Below, in pieces: positions 5,151 to 5,495 of a DNA stretch of 5,495 bases. Position 1 is the stretch's first letter, and each line of letters starts with the position of its first letter. This DNA is from Planctomycetota bacterium. GTDB lineage: Bacteria; Planctomycetota; Planctomycetia; Isosphaerales; Isosphaeraceae. The notes under the pieces were generated by a model that saw only the letters and a program-made list of their open reading frames with translations, did not search any database and was not told the DNA's origin. The DNA is taken from assembly GCA_021807585.1 (NCBI GenBank), contig JAKBCQ010000242.1, positions 1 through 5,495 of the forward strand. The letters run 5' to 3'. Made by a program: the position numbers and the translations under genes.

Positions 5151-5495
5151 ATGAATATGATCACTGGGTTATCGGTAAAGAAAGATCGAATCGATTCGTT
5201 GGAGCGGGGCCCGCTTGGCGACGATCGATTACGATTGGCGTTCGACCGAGTGTATTGGCGGCTGGCGCTCGGCGTTTTCGTTTTCAGCGAGTTTCAAACT
5301 TGGGCGTTCACGTTAAGGGTGGCGCCGTGGGCGCCCCTTTCGCGGCGGATTTGGTATGTCTTGTTTCAAGCTCCCAAGATGTTTTACATTGCGCTATTAA
5401 TCGCCGGATTGGCGACGGTGGCGATCGATCTGATTCTTCGGTTTGTCGTCGATCGGCTCGTGCGTTACTGGGCGAATCCGCGCGGGGTCGACCCC
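5151..5495 (+). CDS. Membrane protein, N-terminal part only (runs off the right end)
   Basis: A frame opening at ATG 5151 stays open for 115 codons to the last base of the window, so the gene is cut at its 3' end. The first 30 or so residues are polar and charged. Residues about 35-55 (around LALGVFVFSEFQTWAF) are fairly hydrophobic, and 77-100 (around FYIALLIAGLATVAIDLIL) form a clear membrane-spanning segment followed by positive charges. Codon use, with mostly G or C at third positions, matches the neighbours. The exact start is not settled: a second ATG at 5157 and a GTG at 5139 are in frame, and none has a good Shine-Dalgarno sequence. I do not recognise the family. It is divergent from the aldolase gene, with a shared 169-bp spacer. 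Confidence 0.65.
   Translation, partial: MNMITGLSVKKDRIDSLERGPLGDDRLRLAFDRVYWRLALGVFVFSEFQTWAFTLRVAPWAPLSRRIWYVLFQAPKMFYIALLIAGLATVAIDLILRFVVDRLVRYWANPRGVDP

Noticed and set aside
4982..5164. 61-residue N-terminal extension of the aldolase
   Set aside because: It is basic and unlike any HpcH/HpaI family member, overlaps the divergent membrane protein gene, and bypasses the AAGGA ribosome binding site at the internal start.

Overview
The window looks like a piece of a moderately GC-rich bacterial chromosome, most likely from a planctomycete. That assignment is an inference. It rests on the mix of genes: a stand-alone CoaB-like protein, a divergent uronate-isomerase-like amidohydrolase, and an exported Gly-rich protein with helical repeats. 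The sequence is also very rich in the hexamer CGATCG. No rRNA, tRNA, CRISPR array, insertion sequence or phage gene is visible.

Layout from left to right. Positions 1-212 hold no supported gene. A CoaB-type (phosphopantothenate-cysteine ligase fold) gene runs leftward at 213-983. Across a 165-bp divergent spacer, an uronate-isomerase-family gene runs rightward at 1149-2453. Its stop codon lies just before a near-ideal extended -10 promoter (TGGTATAAT, 2457-2465). This promoter should drive the next gene through a leader of about 140 nt, which contains a stem-loop and a possible 27-codon mini-ORF. The next gene, 2610-4172, encodes an exported protein with a low-complexity Gly/Ser/Thr N-terminal tract and a long TPR-like helical region. 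It converges on an HpcH/HpaI-type aldolase gene (4199-4981, minus strand), with a compact hairpin terminator in the 26-bp gap. Beyond the aldolase is a divergent spacer with a 17-bp inverted repeat. A membrane protein gene then starts near 5151 on the plus strand and runs off the right end.

Functional links are modest. The uronate-isomerase-like enzyme and the HpcH/HpaI aldolase belong to families used in sugar-acid breakdown, but they lie on opposite strands with an unrelated-looking exported protein between them, so a shared pathway is only a possibility. The CoaB-like gene is a coenzyme A biosynthesis candidate. No clear novel multi-gene system is visible. The points most worth checking are the apparent replacement of conserved active-site residues in the isomerase-like protein, and the promoter, hairpin and mini-ORF leader of the exported protein.
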